Positions 23,867 through 33,689 are shown, counted from the stretch's first letter. The stretch: DNA of 64,000 nucleotides from Flavobacterium sp. KACC 22763 (GCF_028736155.1 NZ_CP117879.1:4526001-4590000), one strand, 5' to 3'. The notes: generated by a model not told the origin, from the letters alone. A program made the numbers and translations.

Positions 23867-24934
23867 ATGAAGAAAATAATTATAACAGTCGTAATCATAA
23901 TTGTAGCTTTTTTTGGAGTTAGCTACATTTTAAATAAGAACAAAGCAGAAAACGAAGCGAAAACTGCCATTGTAGCAGAAAAAAACGCAGCAGTTTCTGT
24001 AAAAGTGGCTACAGTAAAAACAGAAGATGTTAACTTAGGTTTTACTGCAAACGGAAACTTCGCACCAATTCAAGAATTGACTTTCTCTGCTGAAAAATCT
24101 GGAAAAGTAATTAGTGTTTTAGTTAAAGAAGGTGACTATGTAAGAGTAGGTCAAACTCTTTTAACAGTAAGAGGTGATGTTATCAATGTAAATGCTCAAG
24201 CAGCTGAAGCAGCATATCAAAACGCAAAATCTGATTATGTTAGATATGAAAATGCTTTCAAAACAGGCGGTGTTACAAAACAGCAATTAGATCAAGCAAA
24301 ATTAGCTTTAACTAATGCTCAATCTAACTATACTCAAGCAAAAATCAATGTTGGAGATACAAGAGTAAAAGCGCCAATTAATGGATACATCAATAAAAAA
24401 TATATCGAACCAGGATCTATTTTAGCTGGAATGCCTGCAACTGCTTTATTTGATATTGTAAATGTTTCTAAATTAAAATTGACAGTTACAGTAAACGAAA
24501 CTCAAGTTGCTAGTTTAAAATTAGGACAAACTGTAGACATTACAGCAAGTGTTTATCCTGATAAATCATTTAGCGGAAAAATTACTTTCATCGCTGCAAA
24601 AGCAGATGCGTCTTTAAATTTCCCTGTAGAAATTGAAATTACAAACAATGCTAATAACGACTTAAAAGCAGGTATGTACGGAACGGCAAACTTTGGTGCT
24701 AAGAGCCAAAAACAAAACTTGAAAGTGGTTCCTAGAAATGCATTTGTTGGTAGCGTGAGCAGTAACGAGATTTTTGTTGTAGAAAACGGTGTTGCTAAAT
24801 TAAGAAAAGTAGTAGCAGGAAGAATTTTAGGAGATAAAGTTGAAATCATCAATGGTTTAAATGACGGAGAAACTGTAATTGTTACGGGTCAAATCAACTT
24901 ACAAGACGGAAATACAGTAGAAATTATTAAATAA
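23867..24934 (+). CDS. RND efflux periplasmic adaptor (membrane fusion protein)
   Basis: This links the inner-membrane RND pump with the TolC channel. The 355-residue protein has an N-terminal membrane anchor (about 5-23), a beta-barrel and lipoyl half-motif (LTFSAEKSGKVISVLVKEGD), a short helical hairpin (about 105-160), the second lipoyl half (VKAPINGYINKKYIEPGS) and C-terminal barrel domains. The order and spacing are those of the HlyD/AcrA family. Confidence 0.93.
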   Translation: MKKIIITVVIIIVAFFGVSYILNKNKAENEAKTAIVAEKNAAVSVKVATVKTEDVNLGFTANGNFAPIQELTFSAEKSGKVISVLVKEGDYVRVGQTLLTVRGDVINVNAQAAEAAYQNAKSDYVRYENAFKTGGVTKQQLDQAKLALTNAQSNYTQAKINVGDTRVKAPINGYINKKYIEPGSILAGMPATALFDIVNVSKLKLTVTVNETQVASLKLGQTVDITASVYPDKSFSGKITFIAAKADASLNFPVEIEITNNANNDLKAGMYGTANFGAKSQKQNLKVVPRNAFVGSVSSNEIFVVENGVAKLRKVVAGRILGDKVEIINGLNDGETVIVTGQINLQDGNTVEIIK

Positions 24935-24940
24935 TTGTAC

Positions 24941-25019
24941 CGCTTTAAGCCGTAAGCCATAAGCTTTAAGCCTTTCAAAAAAGCCTAAAGCCTACAGCGT
25001 ATAGCCTACAGCCTAAAAC
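24941..25019. repeat. TAAGCC / AGCCTA direct repeat cluster
   Basis: About ten degenerate copies of a 7-8 bp unit built on AAGCC or AGCCTA fill the gap between adaptor and pump genes. It is a third sequence family of intra-operon simple repeats in this window. Confidence 0.75.
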
Positions 25020-25026
25020 AAAATAT

Positions 25027-28000
25027 ATGAAATTAGCCGAAATATCCATAAAACGTCCGTCGTTGGTAATTGTTTTGTTTACAATTCTGACACTAGGTGG
25101 ATTGTTCAGTTACAGCCAATTAGGCTACGAGCTGATCCCAAAATTCGAAACCAACGTAATTACGGTTTCAACTGTATATCCTGGAGCTTCTCCAAGTGAG
25201 GTTGAAAATACAGTGACAAAGAAAATTGAAGATGCGATTGCGTCTCTTGAAAATATCAAAAAAATCGATTCGAAATCTTATGAGAGTCTTTCGATTGTAT
25301 CGATCACATTGACGTCAAACGCAAATGTTGATATTTCGATGAATGATGCTCAACGTAAAATCAATGCGATTTTGAGTGACTTGCCAGATGATGCAGATCC
25401 GCCGTCATTGACTAAATTCTCTTTGAGTGATTTACCAATTATGACGCTTGGTGCAAATGGAAAAATGGACGAAGCAGCGTTTTACGATTTGATCGATAAA
25501 AAGATTGCTCCAGTTTTATCTCGTGTACAAGGGGTTGCTCAGGTAAACATTATTGGTGGTCAAGAGCGTGAGATTCAAGTAAACCTTGATGCAGTAAAAA
25601 TGCAAGGTTACGGACTTTCTGTTCCGCAAGTTCAGCAGACAATCTTGAGTTCAAACTTAGATTTCCCAACAGGTAATATTCAAACTCGTAACCAAAAAAT
25701 CTTAATTCGTTTAGCGGGTAAATATAAAAATGTTGACGAATTAAGAAACTTAGTGGTTTCTTCTCAAAACGGAATTCAAATTCGTTTAGGAGAAATTGCA
25801 GATGTTCAGGATACACAAAAAATCGCAGAGAAAATTGCGCGTGTAGATCAAAAAAGTGCTATTGTACTTCAAATTGTAAAACAATCAGATGCCAATGCCG
25901 TAGCGGTAAGTGAGCAGTTGATTAAAACAATTAAAACATTAGAGAGCGATTATAAATCGGCTCAATTAAAATTAGAAGTAGCAAAAGACAGTACTGTCTT
26001 TACTCTTGAAGCAGCAGATTCTGTTGTACACGATTTATTAATTGCGGTTATTCTGGTAGCATTCGTAATGTTGTTCTTCTTGCACAGTATTAGAAACTCA
26101 TTAATCGTAATGGTATCTATTCCAGCATCTTTGATTGCAACATTTATTGGAATTTATTTGTTAGGTTACACGCTTAACTTAATGTCTTTACTTGGTTTAT
26201 CTCTTGTGGTTGGTATTCTTGTGGATGACGCGATTGTGGTACTAGAGAATATTTATCGACACATGGAGATGGGTAAAAGCCGAATTCGTGCCGCTTATGA
26301 TGGAACTGCCGAAATTGGTGCAACAGTAACTTCGATTACATTAGTAATTGTGGTGGTGTTCTTACCGATTGCGATGAGTACAGGATTAGTATCGAACATT
26401 ATTACACAGTTCTGTGTTACGGTAATTATTTCTACAATGTTCTCGTTGTTGGCTTCGTTTACCATTATTCCGTGGTTATCTTCTCGTTTTGGAAAACTAG
26501 AGCATATTGAAGGTAAAAATCTTTTCGGAAAAATCATTCTTGGTTTCGAAAGCTATTTGACTCGTTTTACAAACTGGGTATCAAACTTGCTTAACTGGTG
26601 TTTAGATCACTACATTAAAACAATGGGAGTTATCCTTGTAATGTTTTTTGGTACAATCTTCTGGTTAATGGGAGGTGGATATATTGGAGGAGAGTTCTTC
26701 GCATCATCTGATAGTGGTGAGTTCTTAGTGCAAATCGAGATGCCAAAAGATGCTTCGTTAGAGCAAACTAACTTTATGACGCAAAAAGCAGAAGCTTTCT
26801 TAAAAGGAGAGAAATATGTTTTCAGTCAAATTACTACAGTTGGTCAAACCAGTGAAGGTTTAGGAGCGGCTCAGGCAACTGCGTACAAAGCGGAGATTGA
26901 CGTTAAAATGATCGATCAAAAAGATCGTACAGATGATGCCAATGTATACGCTGCAAAAGTGAAACGTAAACTGGAAAAAGTTTTAGTTGGTGCAAAAGTA
27001 AAAACAGTTCCTGTAGGTATCTTAGGTACTGCTGAGGATGCAACTTTAGGTTTGATCGTAACAGGTCCGAACGTAGAAAGCGCCATGAAATTTGCTAAAC
27101 TTGCCGAAGCAGAATTGCGTACTATTCCTGGAACAACTGAGATTAAATTAACAGTTGAGGACGGAAACCCTGAGATCAACGTTCAGGTTGACAGAGATAA
27201 AATGGCTGCGTTAGGATTAACACTTCAAACAGTTGGTTTGACCATGCAGACAGCTTATAGTGGTAATACGGATGGTAAATTTAGAGCTGGTGAATACGAG
27301 TATGACATCAACATTAAATACAACGAATTTGATAGAAAAAACATCACAGACGTTAGTAATTTGATTTTCATCAACAATGCAGGCCAGCAAATTAAATTAA
27401 ACCAATTCGCAACAATTACAGAAGGTTCAGGACCAAGTAAACTAGAGCGTAGAGATAAAACAGCTTCTGTAACCGTACAAGGTCAGAACGTTGGGGTTCC
27501 AGCAGGAACAATCGTTCAGCAATGGCAAGCAAAATTAGATAAATTGCAAAAACCAACAGGAGTTAATTACATCTGGGGTGGTGACCAAGAGAACCAATCA
27601 GAAGGATTTGGTACTTTAGGAATCGCATTATTAGCCGCTATTATTTTGGTTTACCTTGTAATGGTTGGATTATATGACAGTTTCGTTCACCCGTTTGTCG
27701 TATTATTTGCTATCCCACTTTCGTTCATTGGAGTTTTATTTGCACTGGCATTAACAAACAATACATTGAATATCTTTACCATCTTAGGGGTGATCATGTT
27801 GATTGGTCTGGTGTGTAAGAATGCGATCATGCTTGTCGATTATACCAATCAGCGTAGGGCAGCTGGGGAATCTATCAGAAATGCCTTGATTCAAGCAAAC
27901 CATGCACGTTTACGTCCGATCTTGATGACAACAATTGCGATGGTATTTGGTATGTTCCCAATTGCATTAGCATCTGGAGCAGGAGCAGAATGGAAAAACG

Positions 28001-28203
28001 GATTGGCATGGGTAATTATTGGAGGTTTGATTTCTTCATTATTCCTTACGTTAATTGTGGTTCCTGTTATCTATGATATTATGGAGAAAATCATTAGAAA
28101 ATTCTCTAAAGGTGAAAAAATCGACTACGAAGCAGAAATGCATGCTGATTATACACCAACAGAATTAAGTGAAGATGGTTTTAATCCGAAACATACTCAT
28201 TAA
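25027..28203 (+). CDS. RND efflux pump permease (AcrB/HAE1-like)
   Basis: This 1058-residue proton-driven inner-membrane transporter has 12 transmembrane helices in the RND pattern: one at residues 12-30, five around 330-490, one near 535, and five around 865-1030. Two large periplasmic loops lie between. Conserved pieces are the porter segment VYPGASPSEVENTVTKKIE, the TM4 acidic motif GILVDDAIVVLENIYRH and the TM10-11 segment IGLVCKNAIMLVDYTNQRR. It is the last gene of the tetR-tolC-adaptor-pump operon. The substrate is not shown, but drugs or lipophilic molecules are usual. Confidence 0.95.
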   Translation: MKLAEISIKRPSLVIVLFTILTLGGLFSYSQLGYELIPKFETNVITVSTVYPGASPSEVENTVTKKIEDAIASLENIKKIDSKSYESLSIVSITLTSNANVDISMNDAQRKINAILSDLPDDADPPSLTKFSLSDLPIMTLGANGKMDEAAFYDLIDKKIAPVLSRVQGVAQVNIIGGQEREIQVNLDAVKMQGYGLSVPQVQQTILSSNLDFPTGNIQTRNQKILIRLAGKYKNVDELRNLVVSSQNGIQIRLGEIADVQDTQKIAEKIARVDQKSAIVLQIVKQSDANAVAVSEQLIKTIKTLESDYKSAQLKLEVAKDSTVFTLEAADSVVHDLLIAVILVAFVMLFFLHSIRNSLIVMVSIPASLIATFIGIYLLGYTLNLMSLLGLSLVVGILVDDAIVVLENIYRHMEMGKSRIRAAYDGTAEIGATVTSITLVIVVVFLPIAMSTGLVSNIITQFCVTVIISTMFSLLASFTIIPWLSSRFGKLEHIEGKNLFGKIILGFESYLTRFTNWVSNLLNWCLDHYIKTMGVILVMFFGTIFWLMGGGYIGGEFFASSDSGEFLVQIEMPKDASLEQTNFMTQKAEAFLKGEKYVFSQITTVGQTSEGLGAAQATAYKAEIDVKMIDQKDRTDDANVYAAKVKRKLEKVLVGAKVKTVPVGILGTAEDATLGLIVTGPNVESAMKFAKLAEAELRTIPGTTEIKLTVEDGNPEINVQVDRDKMAALGLTLQTVGLTMQTAYSGNTDGKFRAGEYEYDINIKYNEFDRKNITDVSNLIFINNAGQQIKLNQFATITEGSGPSKLERRDKTASVTVQGQNVGVPAGTIVQQWQAKLDKLQKPTGVNYIWGGDQENQSEGFGTLGIALLAAIILVYLVMVGLYDSFVHPFVVLFAIPLSFIGVLFALALTNNTLNIFTILGVIMLIGLVCKNAIMLVDYTNQRRAAGESIRNALIQANHARLRPILMTTIAMVFGMFPIALASGAGAEWKNGLAWVIIGGLISSLFLTLIVVPVIYDIMEKIIRKFSKGEKIDYEAEMHADYTPTELSEDGFNPKHTH

Positions 28204-28221
28204 TAGTTTTAATTTTTGATA

Positions 28222-28253
28222 GTGAAATTCCGAGCCCGAATTCGGAATTTCAC
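28222..28253. repeat. 12-bp inverted repeat after the efflux operon
   Basis: GTGAAATTCCGA (28222-28233) pairs perfectly with TCGGAATTTCAC (28242-28253), eight-base loop. It has no T tract and stands immediately before the true terminator, so it may protect the mRNA end. Confidence 0.75.
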
Positions 28254-28256
28254 CAT

Positions 28257-28302
28257 AAAAATCCCAAGTTCCTTTAAATTGGAATTTGGGATTTTTTTAT
28301 TG
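28257..28302 (+). terminator. Terminator, left copy flanking the restriction-modification gene
   Basis: The stem TCCCAAGTTCC / GGAATTTGGGA (one G-T pair) is followed by seven T residues. The whole 46-bp element reappears at 32170-32215 with only three differences. Confidence 0.85.
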
Positions 28303-28444
28303 TTAGTATATTGGTTTAAAATATTTTTCTTATAATGGAAAATTGATTTCTTTTTATTATATTTTTGTAATTATTAGCAATATAATACATTACTTACAAA
28401 TTTAATTTTTCATAATTGAATTTAAATAACTCAAAATTTATTAA

Positions 28445-31400
28445 ATGCCTACTAAAAAATTAATACAAAACATTGGTTTTCAAGCAAAAGAAAATGCGTC
28501 AGGGATTTTTATTAAAAAATATTCCGATGGATATTCTATTGAAGTTGATTTTGAAAAATTGACATTTAATTTTGGAGGGAAAATTAAAATTCAAGGAAAA
28601 GATATTCAGAATATTTGTAAGCCCGAAGACTGGGTTGTTCTTGAATGTGTAAATAGACTTTTAGAAAAAGGATATAAACCTGAAAATATTTCATTAGAGA
28701 AAGTATATCCTGCAGGGCATGGATTTTCTGGACGATTAGATATTTGTGTGACTCGTGAAGATGGTTCAGAATATCTTTTAATTGAATGTAAGACTTACGG
28801 AAAAGAATTCGATAAAGAATTTAACAGAATCAAAAAAGATGGTGGCCAGCTTTTTACTTATTTTAAATTTAGTAATAAAGCTGATATTATCATGCTTTAT
28901 GCATCAGAGTTAAAAGGAAACGATATTGTTTCTAAAAGTGAAATAGTAAAAATAGAAGACGATTACAGAACTGGTGATGTAAAAGATTTTTATGAAAAAT
29001 GGAATAAACTGACCAAAGACAATGGTGTTTTTGATAATTGGGTTAATCCTTATAATTTTGAAAGTAAAGCTTTAACGATTAATGATCTTGAAGAAATTCG
29101 CCAAGAAGACAGCAGTTTTATTTTTAATCGTTTTCTGGAAATTTTACGTCATAATGTAGTTTCTGATAAAGGAAATGCTTTTAATAGGATTTTCACATTA
29201 TTCCTTTGTAAAATTTACGATGAAAAAACCAATGAAGGGACAGATAATGAACTTGGATTTCAATGGTTGGAAGGTGTAGATACTCATAGAACTTTTCAAT
29301 TAAGACTTACGGATTTATATAAGAATGGGATGCATGAATTTTTAGAAAAGGTGGTAACGGACTTTTCTGAGACAGAATTCAAAAATAAATTTCCAACTTT
29401 AACAGAGGAACAAAGAAATCCAATTATCGAAGAGTTTCGAAAAATTCGATTAGAAAAAAACAATGAGTTTGCAATAAAAGACGTTTATGACGAACAGTCT
29501 TTTAATGAAAATGCTGTTGTTGTAAAAGAGATTGTTGAACTTTTACAAAAATATAAGCTCCGCTATACCAAGAAACAGCAATATCTTTCAGATTTCTTTG
29601 AATTACTTTTAACTACAGGTTTAAAACAAGAATCAGGACAGTTTTTTACACCAGTTCCCGTTGCTCAATTTGTTATTAAAAGTTTACCAATAGATACTAT
29701 TTTGCGTAATAAATTAAATTCTGCAAAAATTGATAATGATACGCTTTTGCCATATGTAATGGACTATGCAGCAGGAAGTGGCCACTTTTTGACAGAAACA
29801 ATGCATGAAATGCAACGTTTAATTGATCAAGAAGATGATAAAAAATATAACCCTAGCATTGCAAAGAAAATAAGAAACTGGAAAGATGATCATTTTGCTT
29901 GGGCAATACAATATGTTTACGGAATTGAAAAAGATTATCGTTTAGTAAAAGTTGGAAAAGTAGGATGTTATTTGCATGGTGATGGTTTAGCAAATGTTAT
30001 TCATTCGGATGGTTTAGCAAATTTCTCCCATCCTGATTATAAAGGTAAATTATTACATAAAGACAAAGATTTCCCGCAAGAAAACAAACAATTCGATATA
30101 ATTGTATCAAACCCGCCATATTCAGTTTCAGCTTTTAAAAATGCTGCAAGATCATTTTATAAAGACAATGATTTTGAACTTTATAATAAACTAACAGATA
30201 GCAGTTCTGAAATTGAATGTTTGTTTATTGAGCGTACAAAACAATTGTTAAAAGATGGGGGTGTGGCTGGAATTATTTTGCCAAGTTCTATTTTAAGCAA
30301 TACTGGTATTTACTCTAAATCCCGTGAAATTATTTTGCAATATTTTGATATTGTTGGAATAGCTGAATTAGGTTCTAATACTTTTATGGCAACAGGAACC
30401 AATACTGTAACTTTATTTTTAAGAAGAAGAAATAATTACGAAAGTGCTAATATTAAAATTGGAGTAGAAAAGTTTTTCTCAGTTTTACAAGATGTTACAT
30501 TAAATGGAATTGAAAAACCAGTTGCTAAATATATAAACCATGTTTGGGAAGGAATTTCTTTTGAAGATTATATTTCTTTATTGAAAAAGGAACCAAATAA
30601 AGCAATTGAAACACACGAAATTTATATAGAGTATAAAAAGAAACTAAAAGCCAAAAACGATAAAGAATTTTGGAATTTACTTTTAGAAAAAGAAGCGGAT
30701 AAATTATACTATTTTGTAATTGCTTATCCTCAGAAGGTGGTTTTAGTAAAGAGTGGCGAAAAAGATGCAGAAAAACGTTTCTTAGGTTATGAATTCTCTA
30801 ACAGAAGAGGAAGTGAGGGTATACACCCTATACAAAGAGGTAAACATATAGAAGAATGTACTCAACTTTTTGATGCAGAAGTTTTTGATAATCCTGAAAA
30901 GGCAAGTACTTATATTTACAAAGCATTTCATGGTGATTTTGATTTTTCTATTAGTAATGTTATAGAAAAAAATGTTTCTCGTCATAATTTAATTGATATG
31001 TTAACTTTTGATCGAGTGGAATTTGAAAAAAACATTTCGCTTTCGATTAAAAAAAAAAATGAAATTGAAAGTAAATGGGATTTAAAAAAACTTGGAGAAA
31101 TTTCTGTTATTGATTATGGAACTAGGATAGTTAAAAAATCAGAGCAAGGACATATTTATCCTGTATATGGTGGCGGTGGCGAAACTTTTAAATCGGATAA
31201 TTTTAATAGAGAAAATGTTTTTATCATCTCAAGATTTGGGATGTCTCCAAAATGTGTCAGATATATTCAAGGAAAGTTTTTTTTAAATGATTCCGGTTTA
31301 ACTTTAAACACAATTAACTCGACTATTTTAAATCAAGAATATCTAAATCAATATTTATTTTTGAACCAAGAAATGATTTATTCATGTGGACAAGGTGTAG

Positions 31401-32155
31401 CGCAAAAAAATCTTGAAATTGAAACTTTTAATTCATTAAAGATTCCACTTCCGCCAATAGATGTTCAGAAAAAAATTATTTTAGAAATTGAAGCTTTAGA
31501 AATAAAAGAAGAGAAAGTAAAAGATGAAATAGAAAAACAAAAAGCAAATATTAAAAATGTTGTTTCTAAAGTTTCAGGAGAATTAATTTCATTATCAAAC
31601 ATTACCTCCAAAATAGGAAGTGGAGCAACTCCACTGGGAGGAGAAGGTTCTTATAAACAAAGTGGAATTTCATTAATTCGTAGTCAAAATGTTTATGATA
31701 ATGAATTTTATGAAAAAGGGTTGGCTTATATCGATGAAATACAAGCTGAAAAACTAAAAGGTGTAACAGTTGAAAAAAATGATGTTTTATTCAATATTAC
31801 TGGAGCATCAATTTGCAGATGTTGTATTGTGCCTGAAAAATATTTACCTGCAAGGGTAAATCAGCATGTTTCAATTATTCGAGTAAATGAAAAATCTTTG
31901 CCAAAATATGTCCAAACGATTTTAATTTCTGAATTATATAAAAATCAATTATTGGAAATTGGAGATGGTGCAACTTCAAGAGAAGCGATTACTAAACAAC
32001 AATTGGAAGACTTCAAGATTCCACTTCCATCTATTCTAGAACAGAAAAAAATAGTTTTAGAAATAGAAAAAATAGAAGAAAAAATTAAATCTTTAGAGAA
32101 AGAAATTGCTGAAATACCAAAATTGAAAGAAGCAGTTTTAAAGAAATATTTATAG
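28445..32155 (+). CDS. Single-chain restriction-methyltransferase-specificity enzyme (type IIG-like)
   Basis: This 1236-residue protein joins three activities. An N-terminal PD-(D/E)XK nuclease is suggested by GRLDICV (Asp99) and IECK (Glu114-Lys116). A gamma-class N6-adenine methyltransferase follows: QFFTPVPVAQF near 400, motif I DYAAGSGHF near 439, motif IV NPPY near 556. Two type I S-like target recognition modules sit at about 878-1040 and 1050-1236, each ending in a coiled coil (PLPPIDVQKKIILEIEALE; PLPSILEQKKIVLEIEKIE). No separate hsdR, hsdM or hsdS gene is present, so it should act alone as a bifunctional enzyme cutting at a bipartite site. It is AT-rich and flanked by near-identical terminators. 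Confidence 0.9.
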   Translation: MPTKKLIQNIGFQAKENASGIFIKKYSDGYSIEVDFEKLTFNFGGKIKIQGKDIQNICKPEDWVVLECVNRLLEKGYKPENISLEKVYPAGHGFSGRLDICVTREDGSEYLLIECKTYGKEFDKEFNRIKKDGGQLFTYFKFSNKADIIMLYASELKGNDIVSKSEIVKIEDDYRTGDVKDFYEKWNKLTKDNGVFDNWVNPYNFESKALTINDLEEIRQEDSSFIFNRFLEILRHNVVSDKGNAFNRIFTLFLCKIYDEKTNEGTDNELGFQWLEGVDTHRTFQLRLTDLYKNGMHEFLEKVVTDFSETEFKNKFPTLTEEQRNPIIEEFRKIRLEKNNEFAIKDVYDEQSFNENAVVVKEIVELLQKYKLRYTKKQQYLSDFFELLLTTGLKQESGQFFTPVPVAQFVIKSLPIDTILRNKLNSAKIDNDTLLPYVMDYAAGSGHFLTETMHEMQRLIDQEDDKKYNPSIAKKIRNWKDDHFAWAIQYVYGIEKDYRLVKVGKVGCYLHGDGLANVIHSDGLANFSHPDYKGKLLHKDKDFPQENKQFDIIVSNPPYSVSAFKNAARSFYKDNDFELYNKLTDSSSEIECLFIERTKQLLKDGGVAGIILPSSILSNTGIYSKSREIILQYFDIVGIAELGSNTFMATGTNTVTLFLRRRNNYESANIKIGVEKFFSVLQDVTLNGIEKPVAKYINHVWEGISFEDYISLLKKEPNKAIETHEIYIEYKKKLKAKNDKEFWNLLLEKEADKLYYFVIAYPQKVVLVKSGEKDAEKRFLGYEFSNRRGSEGIHPIQRGKHIEECTQLFDAEVFDNPEKASTYIYKAFHGDFDFSISNVIEKNVSRHNLIDMLTFDRVEFEKNISLSIKKKNEIESKWDLKKLGEISVIDYGTRIVKKSEQGHIYPVYGGGGETFKSDNFNRENVFIISRFGMSPKCVRYIQGKFFLNDSGLTLNTINSTILNQEYLNQYLFLNQEMIYSCGQGVAQKNLEIETFNSLKIPLPPIDVQKKIILEIEALEIKEEKVKDEIEKQKANIKNVVSKVSGELISLSNITSKIGSGATPLGGEGSYKQSGISLIRSQNVYDNEFYEKGLAYIDEIQAEKLKGVTVEKNDVLFNITGASICRCCIVPEKYLPARVNQHVSIIRVNEKSLPKYVQTILISELYKNQLLEIGDGATSREAITKQQLEDFKIPLPSILEQKKIVLEIEKIEEKIKSLEKEIAEIPKLKEAVLKKYL

Positions 32156-32169
32156 TAATCTAAAATATG

Positions 32170-32215
32170 AAAAATCCCAAGTTCCTTCAATTAGGAATTT
32201 GGGATTTTTTTATTG
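32170..32215 (+). terminator. Terminator, right copy flanking the restriction-modification gene
   Basis: The hairpin and T7 tail match the element at 28257-28302 in 43 of 46 positions. The right side shares GGAATTTGGGATTTTTTTAT with it and with a third element at 49127. Confidence 0.85.
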
Positions 32216-32229
32216 ATTCTTTAAAATTA

Positions 32230-32313
32230 TTTCACGCAGATTTTACAGATTTTAGCAAATCAGATTAAAAATCTGCGTTTATCTGCTTAAATCTTTTTTA
32301 AATCTGCGTGAAA
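32230..32313. repeat. Inverted repeat of CTGCG-type motif before the MFS gene
   Basis: TTTCACGCAGATTT (32230-32243) pairs perfectly with AAATCTGCGTGAAA (32300-32313); the interior holds more copies of CAGATTT/AAATCTGCG. Directly after it (about 32327-32390) come repeats of TTGGAATTTGG-like sequence. I see no gene in the 32156-32433 gap. Confidence 0.8.
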
Positions 32314-32433
32314 AAAAAAGCACTTTCAATTGGAATTTGGAATTTGAACTTTGGAATTTAAGTGTTGAGATTTGGGATTTTTTTATTGTTAATTGAAAAA
32401 TCTGTTTATTTGCATCACCTTACAAAAATTATT

Positions 32434-33669
32434 ATGCTACAAAAAGACAAGTCAGCAGCAATTGGTTTTATTTTTATTACCATGTTAATAGACATTACAG
32501 GATGGGGAATTATTATTCCTGTAATACCAAAATTAATCGAAGAATTGATTCATGGAGACATCAGCGAAGCAGCAAAAATTGGTGGCTGGCTAACTTTCGC
32601 GTATGCGATAACCCAGTTTGTATTTGCTCCTGTAATTGGAAATATGAGTGATAAATTCGGAAGAAGACCAATCATCTTGATCTCCCTTTTCGGATTTTCT
32701 TTAGATTATCTTTTATTGGCATTTTCGCCAACCATTATTTGGCTTTTTATCGGAAGAATTATTGCTGGAGTAACAGGTGCTAGTATTACAACAGCCTCAG
32801 CTTATATTGCCGACGTTAGTACTGCCGAAAATAGAGCAAAAAACTTCGGTTTAGTAGGCGCCGCTTTTGGATTAGGATTCATCATCGGACCCGTTATTGG
32901 TGGACTTTTAGGGCAATATGGATCTCGAGTTCCTTTTTATGCAGCAGCAGTTTTGTGTATGCTGAACTTCCTTTACGGATTTTTCATTTTACCAGAATCA
33001 TTAAAAAAAGAAAACAGAAGAGAATTCGATTGGAAACGTGCCAACCCAATTGGAGCTATTTTAGGATTAAGAAAACACCCAACATTAATCGGGTTAATTG
33101 TTGCTATCTTTTTACTTTATGTAGGTTCTCATGCCGTGCAAAGCAACTGGAGTTTCTTCACCATTTATCAATTCAATTGGGACGAAAGAATGATCGGAAT
33201 TTCGTTAGGAATAATCGGTTTATTGGTTGGAGTTGTACAAGGAGGATTAGTTCGATACATCAATCCGAAAATTGGAAATGAGAAAAGCATTTATATTGGT
33301 TTAGCTTTATATACCATCGGAATGCTATTGTTTGCTTTTGCAACAGAAAGCTGGATGATGTTTGTGTTTTTAATTCCATATTGCCTTGGCGGAATTGCTG
33401 GTCCAGCGTTGCAATCTGTTGTGGCAAGTAAAGTAGCGCCAAGTGAACAAGGAGAAATTCAGGGAACTTTAACGAGTTTGATGAGTGCTTCTTCAATTAT
33501 TGGTCCGCCAATGATGGCCAATACATTTTACTTTTTCACTCATGACGATGCGCCTTTTAAATTTGCAGGAGCACCTTTTATTTTAGGAGGAGTTTTAATG
33601 TTGTTGAGTACAGTTGTGGCTTATTTTTCATTGAAAAAGCATGCCACTCCTAAAGCAGAAATTGAATAG
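32434..33669 (+). CDS. MFS transporter, TetA-like (TCR/Tet family)
   Basis: This 411-residue inner-membrane transporter has 12 hydrophobic helices. It begins with GFIFITMLIDITGWGIIIPV, and the loop 2-3 motif GNMSDKFGRRPIIL is the signature of the drug:proton antiporter-1 group to which TetA belongs. The central charged loop (KKENRREFDWKRANP) is near residue 190. The frame is open upstream to 32362, but the ATG at 32434 gives the normal N-terminus. The substrate is unknown; many chromosomal Tet-like proteins do not confer tetracycline resistance. Confidence 0.9.
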   Translation: MLQKDKSAAIGFIFITMLIDITGWGIIIPVIPKLIEELIHGDISEAAKIGGWLTFAYAITQFVFAPVIGNMSDKFGRRPIILISLFGFSLDYLLLAFSPTIIWLFIGRIIAGVTGASITTASAYIADVSTAENRAKNFGLVGAAFGLGFIIGPVIGGLLGQYGSRVPFYAAAVLCMLNFLYGFFILPESLKKENRREFDWKRANPIGAILGLRKHPTLIGLIVAIFLLYVGSHAVQSNWSFFTIYQFNWDERMIGISLGIIGLLVGVVQGGLVRYINPKIGNEKSIYIGLALYTIGMLLFAFATESWMMFVFLIPYCLGGIAGPALQSVVASKVAPSEQGEIQGTLTSLMSASSIIGPPMMANTFYFFTHDDAPFKFAGAPFILGGVLMLLSTVVAYFSLKKHATPKAEIE

Positions 33670-33689
33670 TAAGAGATAAATTTTAGAAT

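Noticed and set aside
28445..32155. A complete type I or BREX system
   Set aside because: Only one gene is present; nuclease, methylase and specificity parts are in one chain and no motor, BrxC/PglZ or separate HsdR gene is nearby.
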